From Nocardioides sp. SLBN-35 (GTDB taxonomy: Bacteria > Actinomycetota > Actinomycetes > Propionibacteriales > Nocardioidaceae), in contig NZ_VFNU01000001.1 in the NCBI RefSeq assembly GCF_006715725.1, forward strand, positions 1,488,001 through 1,552,000: a stretch of DNA of 64,000 nucleotides, in the 5' to 3' direction. The notes below the pieces were generated by a model. The model was not told the DNA's origin. It did no database searches and was given only the letters and a program-made list of their open reading frames with translations. A program made the translations under genes and the position numbers. Positions 7,123 to 16,665 of this stretch are shown in pieces; within the stretch, counting starts at the first letter, position 1, and each line of letters starts with the position of its first letter.

Positions 7123-8898
7123 ATGGGCGGCACCGTTGAGGTCACCGGACTCACCAAGAGCTTCGGTTCCCAGAACATCTGGAGCGACGTCACCCTGACC
7201 CTCCCGCCGGGTGAGATCACCGCGCTGCTGGGGCCCTCGGGCACCGGCAAGTCGGTGTTCCTCAAGTCGCTGATGGGCCTGTTGCGGCCCGAGGCCGGGC
7301 GCTGCCTGGTCAACGGCGTCGACATGGTCACCGCCAAGGAGTCGCACCGCCTCGAGCTGCGCAAGAGGTTCGGCGTGCTGTTCCAGGACGGCGCGCTGTT
7401 CGGCTCGATGAGCGTCTACGACAACGTCGCCTTCCCGCTGCGCGCCCACACCCGCATGAACGAGACGCAGGTGCGCGAGATCGCCATGACGAAGCTCGAC
7501 ATGGTGGGCCTGCTCGGCCAGGAGCACAAGCTGCCCGGCGAGATCTCCGGCGGCATGCGCAAGCGCGCCGGCCTGGCCCGCTCGCTGGTGACCGAGCCCG
7601 AGATCATCCTGTGCGACGAGCCCGACTCCGGCCTCGACCCGGTCCGTACGGCGAACCTCGCCCAGCTGCTGCTCGACGTCAACGCCCAGACCGACGCCAC
7701 GATGCTCGTGGTCACCCACAACATCGAGCTCGCGCGCACCCTGCCCGACAACCTCGGCATGCTCTACCGCCGCCAGCTGGTGATGTACGGACCGCGCGAG
7801 CAGTTCCTGCTCACCGACCACCCTGTCGTGTCGCAGTTCATGGCCGGCGACCCGGTCGGCCCGATCGGGATGAGCGAGGAGGTCGACCACTCCAGCAACG
7901 CGCCCCTGCTCGACGACTACGGCTATCCGGTCGACGGTCCGGCCGGCGCGCCCACGATGGTGCGTGCCGGCGCCCGCGCGATCGAGGTGCTGCCCCGCCA
8001 GCTGCTGCCTGCCAGCGGCCGGCCGCGGCCCGCGACGGAGCGACACGCCCGCCGGGTCGCGACCGGCGACGCGAGCCTGTACGTCGCCGACGACGAGGAG
8101 GCAGACCGACCCCCTGCCGTCGTCCGTCCGGACCCGGTGACCCGGGCCCTCGACCAGACCGGCGCGTTCTTCGCGCTCGGCCTCGACACGGTCCGGTCCA
8201 CCTTCCGCCGGCCCTTCTCGGCGCGCGCTCTGCTCGACCAGTTCTGGTTCGTCACCAGCGTCTCGTGGATCCCCGCGATGCTGATCGCGATCCCGTTCGG
8301 TGCGGTGATCGCGCTCCAGCTCGGCACCCTGACCGTCCAGGTCGGCGCGCAGTCCTTCACCGGCGCGGCCTCCGTGCTCGCCGTCGTGCAGCAGGCGGCG
8401 CCGATCGTGACCACGCTGGTCATCGCCGGAGCCGGAGGTGCCGCCATCTGTGCGGACCTCGGCTCGCGGACCATCCGCGACGAGATCGACGCGATGCGGG
8501 TGATCGGCGTCGACCCGGTCCAGCAGCTCGTCGTACCCCGGGTCCTGGCGTGTGTCATCGCGGCGGTCCTCCTCAACGGCCTGGTCTCGGTCGTCGGCGT
8601 CCTCGGCGGCTACTTCTTCAACGTCGTGGTCCAGGGCGGTACGCCGGGTGCCTACCTCGCCAGCTTCACCGCCCTGGCCCAGATCCCCGACCTGGTCGTC
8701 GGCGAGATCAAGGCCGTCATCTTCGGCTTCCTCGCCGGTGTGGTCGCCGCCTACCGCGGACTCAACACCCGCCCCGGCCCGAAGGGCGTGGGGGAGTCGG
8801 TCAACCAGTCGGTGGTCGTCACCTTCCTGCTGCTGTTCTTCGTCAACTTCGTCGTCACCACGCTCTACCTCGAGCTGGTGCCCGGGAAGGGAGCCTGA
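7123..8898 (+). CDS. MceG-type ATPase fused to YrbE-type permease
   Basis: 591 residues in one frame. Residues 1-255 are an ABC ATPase of the Mkl/MceG/MlaF family: Walker A GPSGTGKS at 37-44, Q-loop FQDG near 88, signature ISGGM at 141-145, Walker B IILCDEP at 161-167 and H-loop His199. Residues 256-335 form a linker like the C-terminal region of mycobacterial MceG. From about 340 to 591 it is a YrbE/MlaE permease with several membrane helices and the conserved DEIDAMRVIGVDP loop. These two subunits are normally separate proteins. A GTG at 8137 could restart the permease but has no good Shine-Dalgarno. GGAG precedes the ATG at 7123. The stop overlaps the next permease gene as ATGA. Confidence 0.9.
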   Translation: MGGTVEVTGLTKSFGSQNIWSDVTLTLPPGEITALLGPSGTGKSVFLKSLMGLLRPEAGRCLVNGVDMVTAKESHRLELRKRFGVLFQDGALFGSMSVYDNVAFPLRAHTRMNETQVREIAMTKLDMVGLLGQEHKLPGEISGGMRKRAGLARSLVTEPEIILCDEPDSGLDPVRTANLAQLLLDVNAQTDATMLVVTHNIELARTLPDNLGMLYRRQLVMYGPREQFLLTDHPVVSQFMAGDPVGPIGMSEEVDHSSNAPLLDDYGYPVDGPAGAPTMVRAGARAIEVLPRQLLPASGRPRPATERHARRVATGDASLYVADDEEADRPPAVVRPDPVTRALDQTGAFFALGLDTVRSTFRRPFSARALLDQFWFVTSVSWIPAMLIAIPFGAVIALQLGTLTVQVGAQSFTGAASVLAVVQQAAPIVTTLVIAGAGGAAICADLGSRTIRDEIDAMRVIGVDPVQQLVVPRVLACVIAAVLLNGLVSVVGVLGGYFFNVVVQGGTPGAYLASFTALAQIPDLVVGEIKAVIFGFLAGVVAAYRGLNTRPGPKGVGESVNQSVVVTFLLLFFVNFVVTTLYLELVPGKGA

Positions 8899-9737
8899 TG
8901 AGCACCGTCGCCGTCGCGAAACGTCCCTGGTGGGACCGCCGCCTCGACCGGATCGTCCAGTCGGGGCGCGACATCCGCTTCTACGGCCGCGCCATCGCCG
9001 GCATCCCGAAGGCGGTCCGGCTCTATCCGAAGGAGATCTGGCGCCTGCTGTCCGAAGTCAGCTTCGGCACCGGTGCGCTCGCCGTCATCGGCGGCACCGT
9101 CGGCGTGATGACCGGCATCAGCATCTTCGTCGGCACGGTGGTCGGGCTGCAGGGCTACTCCGCCCTCGACCAGATCGGCACCTCCGCGCTCAGCGGATTC
9201 ATCTCCGCCTACTTCAACACCCGCGAGATCGCGCCGCTGGTCGCGGCCCTCGCCATGTCGGCGACGGTCGGCGCGGGCTTCACCGCGCAGCTCGGCGCGA
9301 TGCGGATCAGCGAGGAGATCGACGCCGTCAAGGTGATCGGGCTCGACGCCGTGCCCTTCCTGGTGTCCACGCGGCTGGTCGCCGGGTTCGTCGCGATCAT
9401 CCCGCTCTACGTGATCGGACTGCTGACGTCGTACGCCGGGAGCCGGCTGGTCACCGTCCAGTTCCGCGGGCAGTCGGCCGGCACCTACGACCACTACTTC
9501 CAGCTCTTCTTGCCACCCGTCGACATCCTGCTGTCGTTCGGCAAGGTGCTGGTCTTCGCCGTGCTGGTCATCCTGATCCACTGCCGCCTCGGCTTCTTCG
9601 CCCGCGGTGGCCCGGCCGGCGTCGGGATGGCCGTGGGTCGCTCGGTGCGTCGCACCCTCGTGGTGGTCGCCGTGCTGGACCTCGCGCTGTCGATGGCGAT
9701 GTGGGGCACCACCACGACGGTGAGGATCGCTGGATGA
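8898..9737 (+). CDS. YrbE-type Mce permease (YrbEB)
   Basis: 279 residues, with the ATG overlapping the previous stop. It is an integral membrane MlaE/YrbE permease: a short cytoplasmic N-terminus, several hydrophobic helices, and the signature loop EEIDAVKVIGLDAVPFLVSTR. Together with the permease half of the preceding fusion it should form the YrbEA-YrbEB dimer through which the Mce complex moves lipids. It is coupled by overlap to mceA downstream. Confidence 0.9.
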   Translation: MSTVAVAKRPWWDRRLDRIVQSGRDIRFYGRAIAGIPKAVRLYPKEIWRLLSEVSFGTGALAVIGGTVGVMTGISIFVGTVVGLQGYSALDQIGTSALSGFISAYFNTREIAPLVAALAMSATVGAGFTAQLGAMRISEEIDAVKVIGLDAVPFLVSTRLVAGFVAIIPLYVIGLLTSYAGSRLVTVQFRGQSAGTYDHYFQLFLPPVDILLSFGKVLVFAVLVILIHCRLGFFARGGPAGVGMAVGRSVRRTLVVVAVLDLALSMAMWGTTTTVRIAG

Positions 9738-11035
9738 GCGCGGTGATGAGCGCCGCGCGGATCCGCGACCTGCTCCTCGGCGTCGGCTACGGCGTGGTGG
9801 TGCTCGCGGTCGCCGCCGGCACCTGGCTGGCCTACAACCAGGTGTTCGTCGAGCGCAGCGAGATCACCCTGACCACCCGCACCGTCGGCAGCGCGCTGCA
9901 GAAGGGATCGGACGTGAAGCTCAACGGCGTACCGGTCGGCAAGGTCACCTCCATCGAGCCCCGCGACGGCGGCGCGACCCTGACCCTCGCCCTCGAGCCC
10001 GACGTCCTCGGCGACCTGCCGGTCGGCACCACGGCACGGTTGCTGCCCAAGACCCTCTTCGGTGAGCGGTACGTCGCCCTGGTGCGCCCCGGGCAGGGCG
10101 GCGCCACCCTCGAGGCGGGCGACACCATCGAGCAGGACTCGTCCAGCGCCGCGGTCGAGGTCGAGGAGCTCTTCGACGAGCTGCTGCCCGTCCTCCAGGC
10201 CATCCAGCCCGACAAGCTGTCCGCGACCCTCGGCGAGCTCGCGGCGATGCTGCGGGGCCAGGGCGGCACGATCGGCGAGACCGTCGTCGCGTGGGGCAAG
10301 TACCTCGAGAAGCTCAACCCGCTCACCCCGCAGCTGGCCGACGACCTCGCTGCGTTCGGCCGGGTCGCCGAGACCTACGCGGACGCGGCCCCCGACCTGG
10401 TCGACGCACTCGACTCGATGACGACCACCTCGCGCACCCTCGTCGAGGAGCGGGCCTCGATGACCAAGCTGTTCGCCTCGGTGATCGTCGCGGCCGACGA
10501 CACCAACGGCTGGATGGTGGCCAACTCCGGCTCGATCATCACGCTGTCGAAGGAGAGCCGGAAGGCCCTGGAGGCGATGGCGCCGTACGCCGTGCAGTTC
10601 CCGTGCCTGTTCAAGTCGCTGCGTGCCTTCATCCCGGTGATGGACAAGACCCTCGGCAAGGGCACCGACGAGCCGGGCATCCACGTCGTGCTCAACGTGA
10701 CGCCCGACCGGGGGCGCTACGTGCTCGGCAAGGACGACCCGACGTACCTCGCGAAGGGCGCACCACGCTGTCCCTACCAGGACGGCAGCGTGAAGCCCGT
10801 CGCCTCGCGCGGCACGGACGGCGCACCCGCGCAGATCCTGCCGCCGCCGAGCGACCGCGTGCAGAAGGTGTTCGCCGAGGCCGCCGGGCTGGGCGAGGCG
10901 AACTCGCCCGCCGAGAACCGGCTGATCGCCGAGCTGATGGCCCCGGAGGCGGGCGTCAGCCCGGCCGACTACCCGACCTGGAGCAGCCTGCTGGTCGGGC
11001 CGCTGCTGCGCGGCGCGGAGGTGGAGGTCCGATGA
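9734..11035 (+). CDS. mceA: MceA subunit
   Basis: 433 residues; the ATG overlaps the YrbEB stop. One N-terminal membrane helix (about 8-30) is followed by an MCE domain (about 38-115; KGSDVKLNGVPVGKVTSIEP and LLPKTLFGERYVALV are the family hallmarks) and a long helical region that in this family forms a tube across the envelope. Being first of six tandem mce genes after the permeases, it takes the MceA position. Mce complexes of mycobacteria import sterols or fatty acids; which substrate applies here is not visible. Confidence 0.9.
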   Translation: MSAVMSAARIRDLLLGVGYGVVVLAVAAGTWLAYNQVFVERSEITLTTRTVGSALQKGSDVKLNGVPVGKVTSIEPRDGGATLTLALEPDVLGDLPVGTTARLLPKTLFGERYVALVRPGQGGATLEAGDTIEQDSSSAAVEVEELFDELLPVLQAIQPDKLSATLGELAAMLRGQGGTIGETVVAWGKYLEKLNPLTPQLADDLAAFGRVAETYADAAPDLVDALDSMTTTSRTLVEERASMTKLFASVIVAADDTNGWMVANSGSIITLSKESRKALEAMAPYAVQFPCLFKSLRAFIPVMDKTLGKGTDEPGIHVVLNVTPDRGRYVLGKDDPTYLAKGAPRCPYQDGSVKPVASRGTDGAPAQILPPPSDRVQKVFAEAAGLGEANSPAENRLIAELMAPEAGVSPADYPTWSSLLVGPLLRGAEVEVR

Positions 11036-12069
11036 CCCGGAAGAGCGGTCCCCGCAGCGGGTTGATCCCGACACTGACCAAGTCCCTCGTGTTCGCCGTG
11101 GTCACGGTCCTCGCGACGCTGGCACTGGCCGGCACCATCCGCAACAGTGCGGCCGGTCCGTCCAACGAGTACGTCGCGATGTTCAGCGACGCCACCAGCC
11201 TCAACAAGGGCGACGACGTGCGGATGGCCGGCGTCAAGGTCGGCACCGTCACGAGCGTCGAGGTCAGCGGCGACCGGGTCGCCCGGGTGCGCTTCACGGT
11301 CGCCGACAACGCTCCGCTCGGCGCCGGCGCCCGCGCCATGCTGCGCTTCCGCAACCTCGTCGGTCAGCGCTACGTCGCCCTCGAACCGGGCGACGTCAAC
11401 GGCAAGCGGCTCGCGCCCGGCCACGTGTTCGGGCTCGACGCGACGCAGCCGGCGCTCGACCTCACCGTGCTGTTCAACGGCTTCCAGCCCCTGTTCCGGC
11501 TGCTCGACCCCGACGACGTCAACAACCTCAGCGCCCAGGTGATCGCCGTCTTCCAGGGCGAGGGGCCGACGGTCGAGGGCCTGCTGAAGAGCACCGCCAG
11601 CCTCACCTCGACGCTCGCGGACCGCGACCAGGTGATCGGCCAGCTGATCACCAACCTGTCCTCGGTCCTCGGGGTCGTCGAGGAGCGCTCCGGACAGCTC
11701 GACACCACGCTGGTCACCCTCCAGCAGCTGGTCAGCGGCCTGGCCGCGGACCGCAAGACGATCGGCTCGACCATCGACGGGATGGGCGACCTGTCCGAGA
11801 GCGTGGCCGACCTGCTCCAGGAGGGACGGGCCCCTCTCAAGCGCTCCATCAAGGCGCTGGGCGACCTGTCGGGGGTGCTCGCCAACAACGAGGACGTGAT
11901 CGACAAGGCGCTCGCGACGCTGCCGACGAAGGTCCAGCGGCTCGCGAAGATCGCCAGCTACGGCTCCTGGGTCAACTTCTACATCTGCTCGATCAAGGGC
12001 CGGATCCCCCTGCCCGAGGGCTACTACGGCGACCTCGGCGTGCAGCCGGTCGCGGGGAGGTGCCGCTGA
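11032..12069 (+). CDS. mceB: MceB subunit
   Basis: 345 residues, overlapping mceA by 4 nt. It has an N-terminal membrane helix (about 15-35), an MCE domain with KGDDVRMAGVKVGTVTSVEV and RFRNLVGQRYVALEPG, then a helical stalk and a C-terminal segment with NFYICSIKGRIP typical of MceB. It is a subunit of the heteromeric Mce ring or needle. Confidence 0.9.
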   Translation: MTRKSGPRSGLIPTLTKSLVFAVVTVLATLALAGTIRNSAAGPSNEYVAMFSDATSLNKGDDVRMAGVKVGTVTSVEVSGDRVARVRFTVADNAPLGAGARAMLRFRNLVGQRYVALEPGDVNGKRLAPGHVFGLDATQPALDLTVLFNGFQPLFRLLDPDDVNNLSAQVIAVFQGEGPTVEGLLKSTASLTSTLADRDQVIGQLITNLSSVLGVVEERSGQLDTTLVTLQQLVSGLAADRKTIGSTIDGMGDLSESVADLLQEGRAPLKRSIKALGDLSGVLANNEDVIDKALATLPTKVQRLAKIASYGSWVNFYICSIKGRIPLPEGYYGDLGVQPVAGRCR

Positions 12070-13097
12070 TGGCCGCGCGCACGCAGCGACGGTTCCCGAC
12101 CGCGTTCGCCGAGCGGAACCGGGTGGTGATCGCCGTCATCGGCATCGCAGCCCTGGTCGCCACCTTCTTCGCCACCTTCTACGCCGAGGACCTGCCGGTC
12201 GTCGGCGGCGGGACCGAGCACCAGGCCTTCCTCGCCGAGGCCGCCGGCCTGCGGGCCGGCGACGAGGTCCGGGTGGCCGGGGTCAAGGTCGGCAAGGTGA
12301 CCGGCGTCGACCTGGTCGGCGACAAGGTCCTGGTCAGCTTCCGGTCCAAGGGCGTCGAGATCGGCGACGAGTCGACCGCGGCGGTGAAGATCAAGACCCT
12401 GCTCGGCCAGAAGTACCTCTCCGTCGACCCCCTCGGCACCGAGGCGCTCGACGAGCCGATCCCGCTCGAGCACACGACCACGCCGTACGACGTCAACGCG
12501 GCCTTCTCCGACCTGTCCTCGACGATCGGCGAGATCGACACCACCCAGCTCGAGCAGAGCATGACCACCCTGTCCCAGATCTTCGCGAACACGCCGGAGT
12601 CGGTACGCGGCATGGTCGACGGGCTGACCCGCCTCTCGCACACGATCTCCAGCCGCGACCAGGAGCTGGCCAGGCTGTTCCGCTCGACCTCGAGCGTCAC
12701 CGACACCCTCGCCGCCCGCAACGGCGAGATCGGCAAGCTCGTCGACGACGGCAACCTGCTGCTCACCGAGCTGGCCAACCGGCGTGAGTCGATCCGGCAG
12801 CTGCTGCAGTCGACGGTGACGCTGGGGCGGGAGCTGGCGGGCGTCGTACGTGACAACCAGAAGCAGCTCAAGCCGGCGCTCGACAAGCTCGACCAGGTCG
12901 CCGCGATGCTGCGCCGCAACCAGAAGCACCTGGGCGACGCGCTCGAGGTGCTCGGTCCCTACTACCGGATGCTCACCGCCGCGATGGGCAACGGCCGCTG
13001 GCTCGACTCCTACATCTGCGGCCTGTTCGACGCGCAGGGCGCGCCGGTCCTCGAGAACGACGTGGTCCGCGACTGCCGACCCGGAGGTGGCTCATGA
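12069..13097 (+). CDS. mceC: MceC subunit
   Basis: 342 residues. The ATG at 12069 shares one base with the mceB stop and has GGGGAGG 8 nt upstream; a GTG at 12060 would add three residues. Membrane helix at about 20-38, MCE domain with AGDEVRVAGVKVGKVTGVDL and IKTLLGQKYLSVDPLG, then a long helical region ending in GRWLDSYICGLFD. The position and domain order fit MceC. Confidence 0.9.
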   Translation: MAARTQRRFPTAFAERNRVVIAVIGIAALVATFFATFYAEDLPVVGGGTEHQAFLAEAAGLRAGDEVRVAGVKVGKVTGVDLVGDKVLVSFRSKGVEIGDESTAAVKIKTLLGQKYLSVDPLGTEALDEPIPLEHTTTPYDVNAAFSDLSSTIGEIDTTQLEQSMTTLSQIFANTPESVRGMVDGLTRLSHTISSRDQELARLFRSTSSVTDTLAARNGEIGKLVDDGNLLLTELANRRESIRQLLQSTVTLGRELAGVVRDNQKQLKPALDKLDQVAAMLRRNQKHLGDALEVLGPYYRMLTAAMGNGRWLDSYICGLFDAQGAPVLENDVVRDCRPGGGS

Positions 13098-14125
13098 AGT
13101 CCCGTTCCCTGCGCTGGACGGCGGTCGCCGCCGGCCTGGTGCTGCTCGTCGCCGCGGCCGTGGTGGGGGTGCGGATGCTGCGCCCCGGCACCGAGCTGAC
13201 GGCCGACTTCGACTCCGCGGTCGGCCTCTACCCGGGCTCCGACGTCCAGGTGCTCGGCGTCCCGGTCGGCACGGTCACCAAGGTCCACCCCGTGGGTGGG
13301 AAGGTCCGGGTCACGATGCGCCTCGACGAGGGCCGCAAGGCCGCCCGTGGCACTGGCGCCGTGATCGTCGCGCCGACCCTGGTCAGCGACCGCTACGTCC
13401 AGCTCACCACGCCGTGGGTCCGCGGCCCGGCGCTGAAGAACGGCGCCCGGATCACGAAGACGGCGGTGCCGGTCGAGATCGACGCGCTCTACAAGAGCCT
13501 CGCCGACGTGGGGGAGGCGCTCGGACCCAACGGCGCCAACCGCAACGGCGCGCTCTCCGACCTGCTGAACGCGGTCGCCGAGAACCTCGACGGCCAGGGG
13601 GCATCGATCAACACCATGCTGCGCGACTTCTCTAAGGCCTCGGCGACGGTCTCCGGCGTCGACGACGACTTCTTCGCCACCGTCGAGAACCTCGACACCC
13701 TCAACCAGACCCTGCTCGACCACGACCAGGGTGTGGCCGGCGCCAACCAGCAGCTCGCCGTGGTCGCGCAGTACCTCTCCGAGGACCGCGAGAACCTCAC
13801 CTCGGCGATCACCGAGCTGGGCAAGGCGCTGGCGCTGCTCGAGGGCTTCGTGAAGGAGAACCGCGGCGCACTCAAGCGCAGCGTCGACGGGCTGCGCGGG
13901 CCGAGCCAGGTGCTGGTCAACCAGCAGAAGTCGCTCGCCGAGGCGGTGCGCACCATCCCGCTCGCCCTGCAGAACTTCATCAACACCTACGACCCCACGT
14001 CGAACACCCTGCAGGGCCGCGGCAACCTCAACGAGCTCACCCTGTGGAGCGACGACGGCAAGTCCGCCCGCACCTCCCAGGAGGCACCTCCGTTGCTGCT
14101 GCCCGGCCTGGACGGGGGTGAGTGA
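13094..14125 (+). CDS. mceD: MceD subunit
   Basis: 343 residues, overlapping mceC by 4 nt. Single N-terminal membrane helix (about 8-26), MCE domain with PGSDVQVLGVPVGTVTKVHP and APTLVSDRYVQLT, then a helical region predicted to extend the periplasmic tube. Its C-terminus is short compared with mycobacterial MceD proteins, which often have long proline-rich tails. Confidence 0.9.
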   Translation: MKSRSLRWTAVAAGLVLLVAAAVVGVRMLRPGTELTADFDSAVGLYPGSDVQVLGVPVGTVTKVHPVGGKVRVTMRLDEGRKAARGTGAVIVAPTLVSDRYVQLTTPWVRGPALKNGARITKTAVPVEIDALYKSLADVGEALGPNGANRNGALSDLLNAVAENLDGQGASINTMLRDFSKASATVSGVDDDFFATVENLDTLNQTLLDHDQGVAGANQQLAVVAQYLSEDRENLTSAITELGKALALLEGFVKENRGALKRSVDGLRGPSQVLVNQQKSLAEAVRTIPLALQNFINTYDPTSNTLQGRGNLNELTLWSDDGKSARTSQEAPPLLLPGLDGGE

Positions 14126-14126
14126 G

Positions 14127-15485
14127 GTGAGCACCCGACGCCGCCGCACCCCGGCCGCACTCGTCGCCGCCCTCGGGATCAGCCTCGGCCTGACCGGGTG
14201 CGGGATCCTGGGTGGAGGCGTCTACGACGCCCCGCTGCCCGGCGGAGCCGACCTCGGCAAGGACCCCATCACAGTGACCGCCGAGTTCGCCGACGTCCTC
14301 GACCTGGTGCCGCAGTCGAGCGTCAAGGTCGACAACGTCGCGGTCGGCCGGGTCACCGACATCGACCTCGGTGACGACGGGCGCACGGCCGTGGTCACCA
14401 TGCAGGTGCGGCGTGACGTCGACCTGCCGTCGGCGACCACCGCCAGGCTGCAGCAGACCTCCCTGCTGGGGGAGAAGTACGTCGCCCTGGTCCGTCCCGA
14501 GGGCGGCGGCGAGACCATGCCCGCCTCGGGCCGGCTCGCCGACCGTGCCGTCCTCACCACTGCCGACACCGATGCCGCGGCCACCGCGGAGCAGGTGCTC
14601 GGAGCGCTGTCGCTGGTCCTCAACGGTGGCGGCGTCGGTCAGTTCCAGGAGATCTCCCGAGAGCTGCAGAAGGTCGGCGACGGGCAGACCGCCGAGGTCC
14701 GCGACTTCCTCGACCAGCTCGGCCGGTTCGTCGGCGTACTCGACCAGCGCAAGGACGCCATCACCGGCGCCCTGGACGGTCTGGCCCGCCTCTCGACCGT
14801 GCTCGACGGCGATCGCAAGCAGATCGCGACCGTCCTCGACGACCTGTCGCCGGGCATGAAGGTGCTCGTCGAGCAGCGACCCCAGCTGACCAAGATGCTG
14901 CAGTCGCTCGACCGGCTCTCGAAGGTCACCGTCCGCACGCTGAACGCCTCGCAGAAGGACATGGTCCGCGACCTGAGGGCGCTCGACCCGATCCTCTCCG
15001 AGCTCGCGAAGTCCGGCGCCGACCTCCCGTACTCGCTGGAGATCCTGCTGACCTACCCGTTCCCCGACTCGGTGCTCGGCGCGATCCGCGGCGACTACCT
15101 GAACGTCTTCATGACCACCAACTTCCGCACCCTTCCTGCGGGCTGTGCGGCGGTTGGCTGCTCGTGGCCCCAACCCACGGCAGGTGGCGGGTCGGCGTCG
15201 CGTTCTCGCAACCTCTCCCTCCCCGGGGACGCGCCGCCGACCATGCTGCCGTCCACCGACAGCGCGACCCCCACGACCGGCACACCCACGGTGCCCGGAC
15301 CGTCGATCCTGCCGAGCGCACCGTCCTCGTCCGGGTCCTCGAGCGGCTCCTCGAGCGGCTCAACGAGCGGCTCAACGAGCGGTTCGGCGACCAGCGGTTC
15401 CCCGAGCGGCTCGGCCAGCGACTCCGCGAGCGGGTCGCCCAGCGGATCGTCGAGCGGCTCGGCCAGCAGCGAAGGAGGCGAGTGA
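14127..15485 (+). CDS. mceE: MceE lipoprotein subunit
   Basis: About 452 residues from the GTG at 14127; a GTG at 14118 is the alternative but has no spaced Shine-Dalgarno. The N-terminus is a lipoprotein signal with lipobox LTGC, as expected for MceE (LprK-like). The MCE domain has PQSSVKVDNVAVGRVTDIDL and LQQTSLLGEKYVALVRP. The C-terminal 65-70 residues are a Ser/Gly/Thr repeat tail built on 12-bp DNA repeats, probably a flexible linker of variable length. Confidence 0.9.
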   Translation: MSTRRRRTPAALVAALGISLGLTGCGILGGGVYDAPLPGGADLGKDPITVTAEFADVLDLVPQSSVKVDNVAVGRVTDIDLGDDGRTAVVTMQVRRDVDLPSATTARLQQTSLLGEKYVALVRPEGGGETMPASGRLADRAVLTTADTDAAATAEQVLGALSLVLNGGGVGQFQEISRELQKVGDGQTAEVRDFLDQLGRFVGVLDQRKDAITGALDGLARLSTVLDGDRKQIATVLDDLSPGMKVLVEQRPQLTKMLQSLDRLSKVTVRTLNASQKDMVRDLRALDPILSELAKSGADLPYSLEILLTYPFPDSVLGAIRGDYLNVFMTTNFRTLPAGCAAVGCSWPQPTAGGGSASRSRNLSLPGDAPPTMLPSTDSATPTTGTPTVPGPSILPSAPSSSGSSSGSSSGSTSGSTSGSATSGSPSGSASDSASGSPSGSSSGSASSEGGE

Positions 15486-15486
15486 C

Positions 15487-16665
15487 GTGCAGCAGCTCAC
15501 CCGCGGAGTCCACGTCAAGCTCGGCCTGTTCGTGCTGGTCGCGCTCCTCGGCACCAGCTACCTCGGGGCGTCGTACGTCGGCTTCACGCCGTTCTCCGAC
15601 GGCTACCGGGTCACCGTGTCGCTGCCCGAGGGTGGCGGCCTGTTCGTCCACTCCGAGGTCACCTACCGCGGCGTCCAGGTCGGCAAGGTGACCGCGATGG
15701 ACCCGACCGACGACGGCGTTGAGGTGACCGCCGAGATCGAGCCGGGCGCACCGGACATCCCGGCCGACTCGACGGCGCACGTGCGCAGCCGGTCCGCCAT
15801 CGGCGAGCAGTACCTCGACCTGGAGGGCACGACGTCCAAGGACCTGCTCGCCGACGGCGACCACCTGACCGCGGGCCGCGACGCGTTGCCCGAGGACCTC
15901 TCCGAGGTGCTGCGGGCCAGTCGCGACCTGGTCGCGTCGGTGCCCTCGGACTCGCTGAACACGGTCGTCGACGAGAGCTACCTGATCTCCCAGGGGCTCA
16001 GCCAGGACTTCGGCCGGCTCCTGGAGACCTCGCGGGAGTTCCAGCAGGCGGCCGACGACAACTTCCTGGTCAGCGCCTCGCTGATCCGCAACGCCGACCG
16101 GGTGCTGGCCACCCAGGAGGACTCCAGCACCGCGATCGGCTCCTACAGCAAGGACCTCGCGTTGTTCGCCCAGGCGCTCGCCGACTCCGACACCGACCTG
16201 CGCACCCTGATCGCGGCGACGCCCGGAGCGGCCGAGCAGCTGAGCCTGCTGATCCGGGACGTCGGCCAGCCGTTGTCGAACCTGATGGACAACCTGATCC
16301 CGACCGCCACCGTCTTCGGGGCCAACGCCACCGCGGTGCGCGACGCCCTCATCCGGCTCCCGGAGGCAGTGAGCATCGGCTGGGCCACCACGAGCGGCCG
16401 CGGCGTCAACCTCGGCATGGTGCCGACCTTCTTCAACCCGCTGCCGTGCGTCACTGGCTACAGTGGCACGACCCTGCGCCGGGGCACCGACGCGACCGAG
16501 GGGCCGCCGCTCAACCGCAAGGCAGGGTGCACCGCGCCGCGCGGCGAGGGCAACGTGCGCGGTCCGCAGGCCGTGGCCGGTGGCACCGGCGACGGGACCG
16601 CCCACCGACCGGCCGACGTCGACCTCGTCGAGGACCTCGACGACCTGCTGGGAGGTGGCCGGTGA
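15487..16665 (+). CDS. mceF: MceF subunit
   Basis: 392 residues with a GTG start and AAGGAGG at 15472-15478. Membrane helix at about 10-28, MCE domain with HSEVTYRGVQVGKVTAMDP and VRSRSAIGEQYLDLEG, then the helical stalk and a C-terminal extracellular part with three cysteines. It is the last of six mce genes. Confidence 0.9.
   Translation: MQQLTRGVHVKLGLFVLVALLGTSYLGASYVGFTPFSDGYRVTVSLPEGGGLFVHSEVTYRGVQVGKVTAMDPTDDGVEVTAEIEPGAPDIPADSTAHVRSRSAIGEQYLDLEGTTSKDLLADGDHLTAGRDALPEDLSEVLRASRDLVASVPSDSLNTVVDESYLISQGLSQDFGRLLETSREFQQAADDNFLVSASLIRNADRVLATQEDSSTAIGSYSKDLALFAQALADSDTDLRTLIAATPGAAEQLSLLIRDVGQPLSNLMDNLIPTATVFGANATAVRDALIRLPEAVSIGWATTSGRGVNLGMVPTFFNPLPCVTGYSGTTLRRGTDATEGPPLNRKAGCTAPRGEGNVRGPQAVAGGTGDGTAHRPADVDLVEDLDDLLGGGR

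Noticed and set aside
6022..8046. 674-codon open frame on the minus strand across the transglycosylase and ATPase genes
   Set aside because: His/Gly/Arg/Leu-rich shadow of recognised genes; no domain and no credible start.
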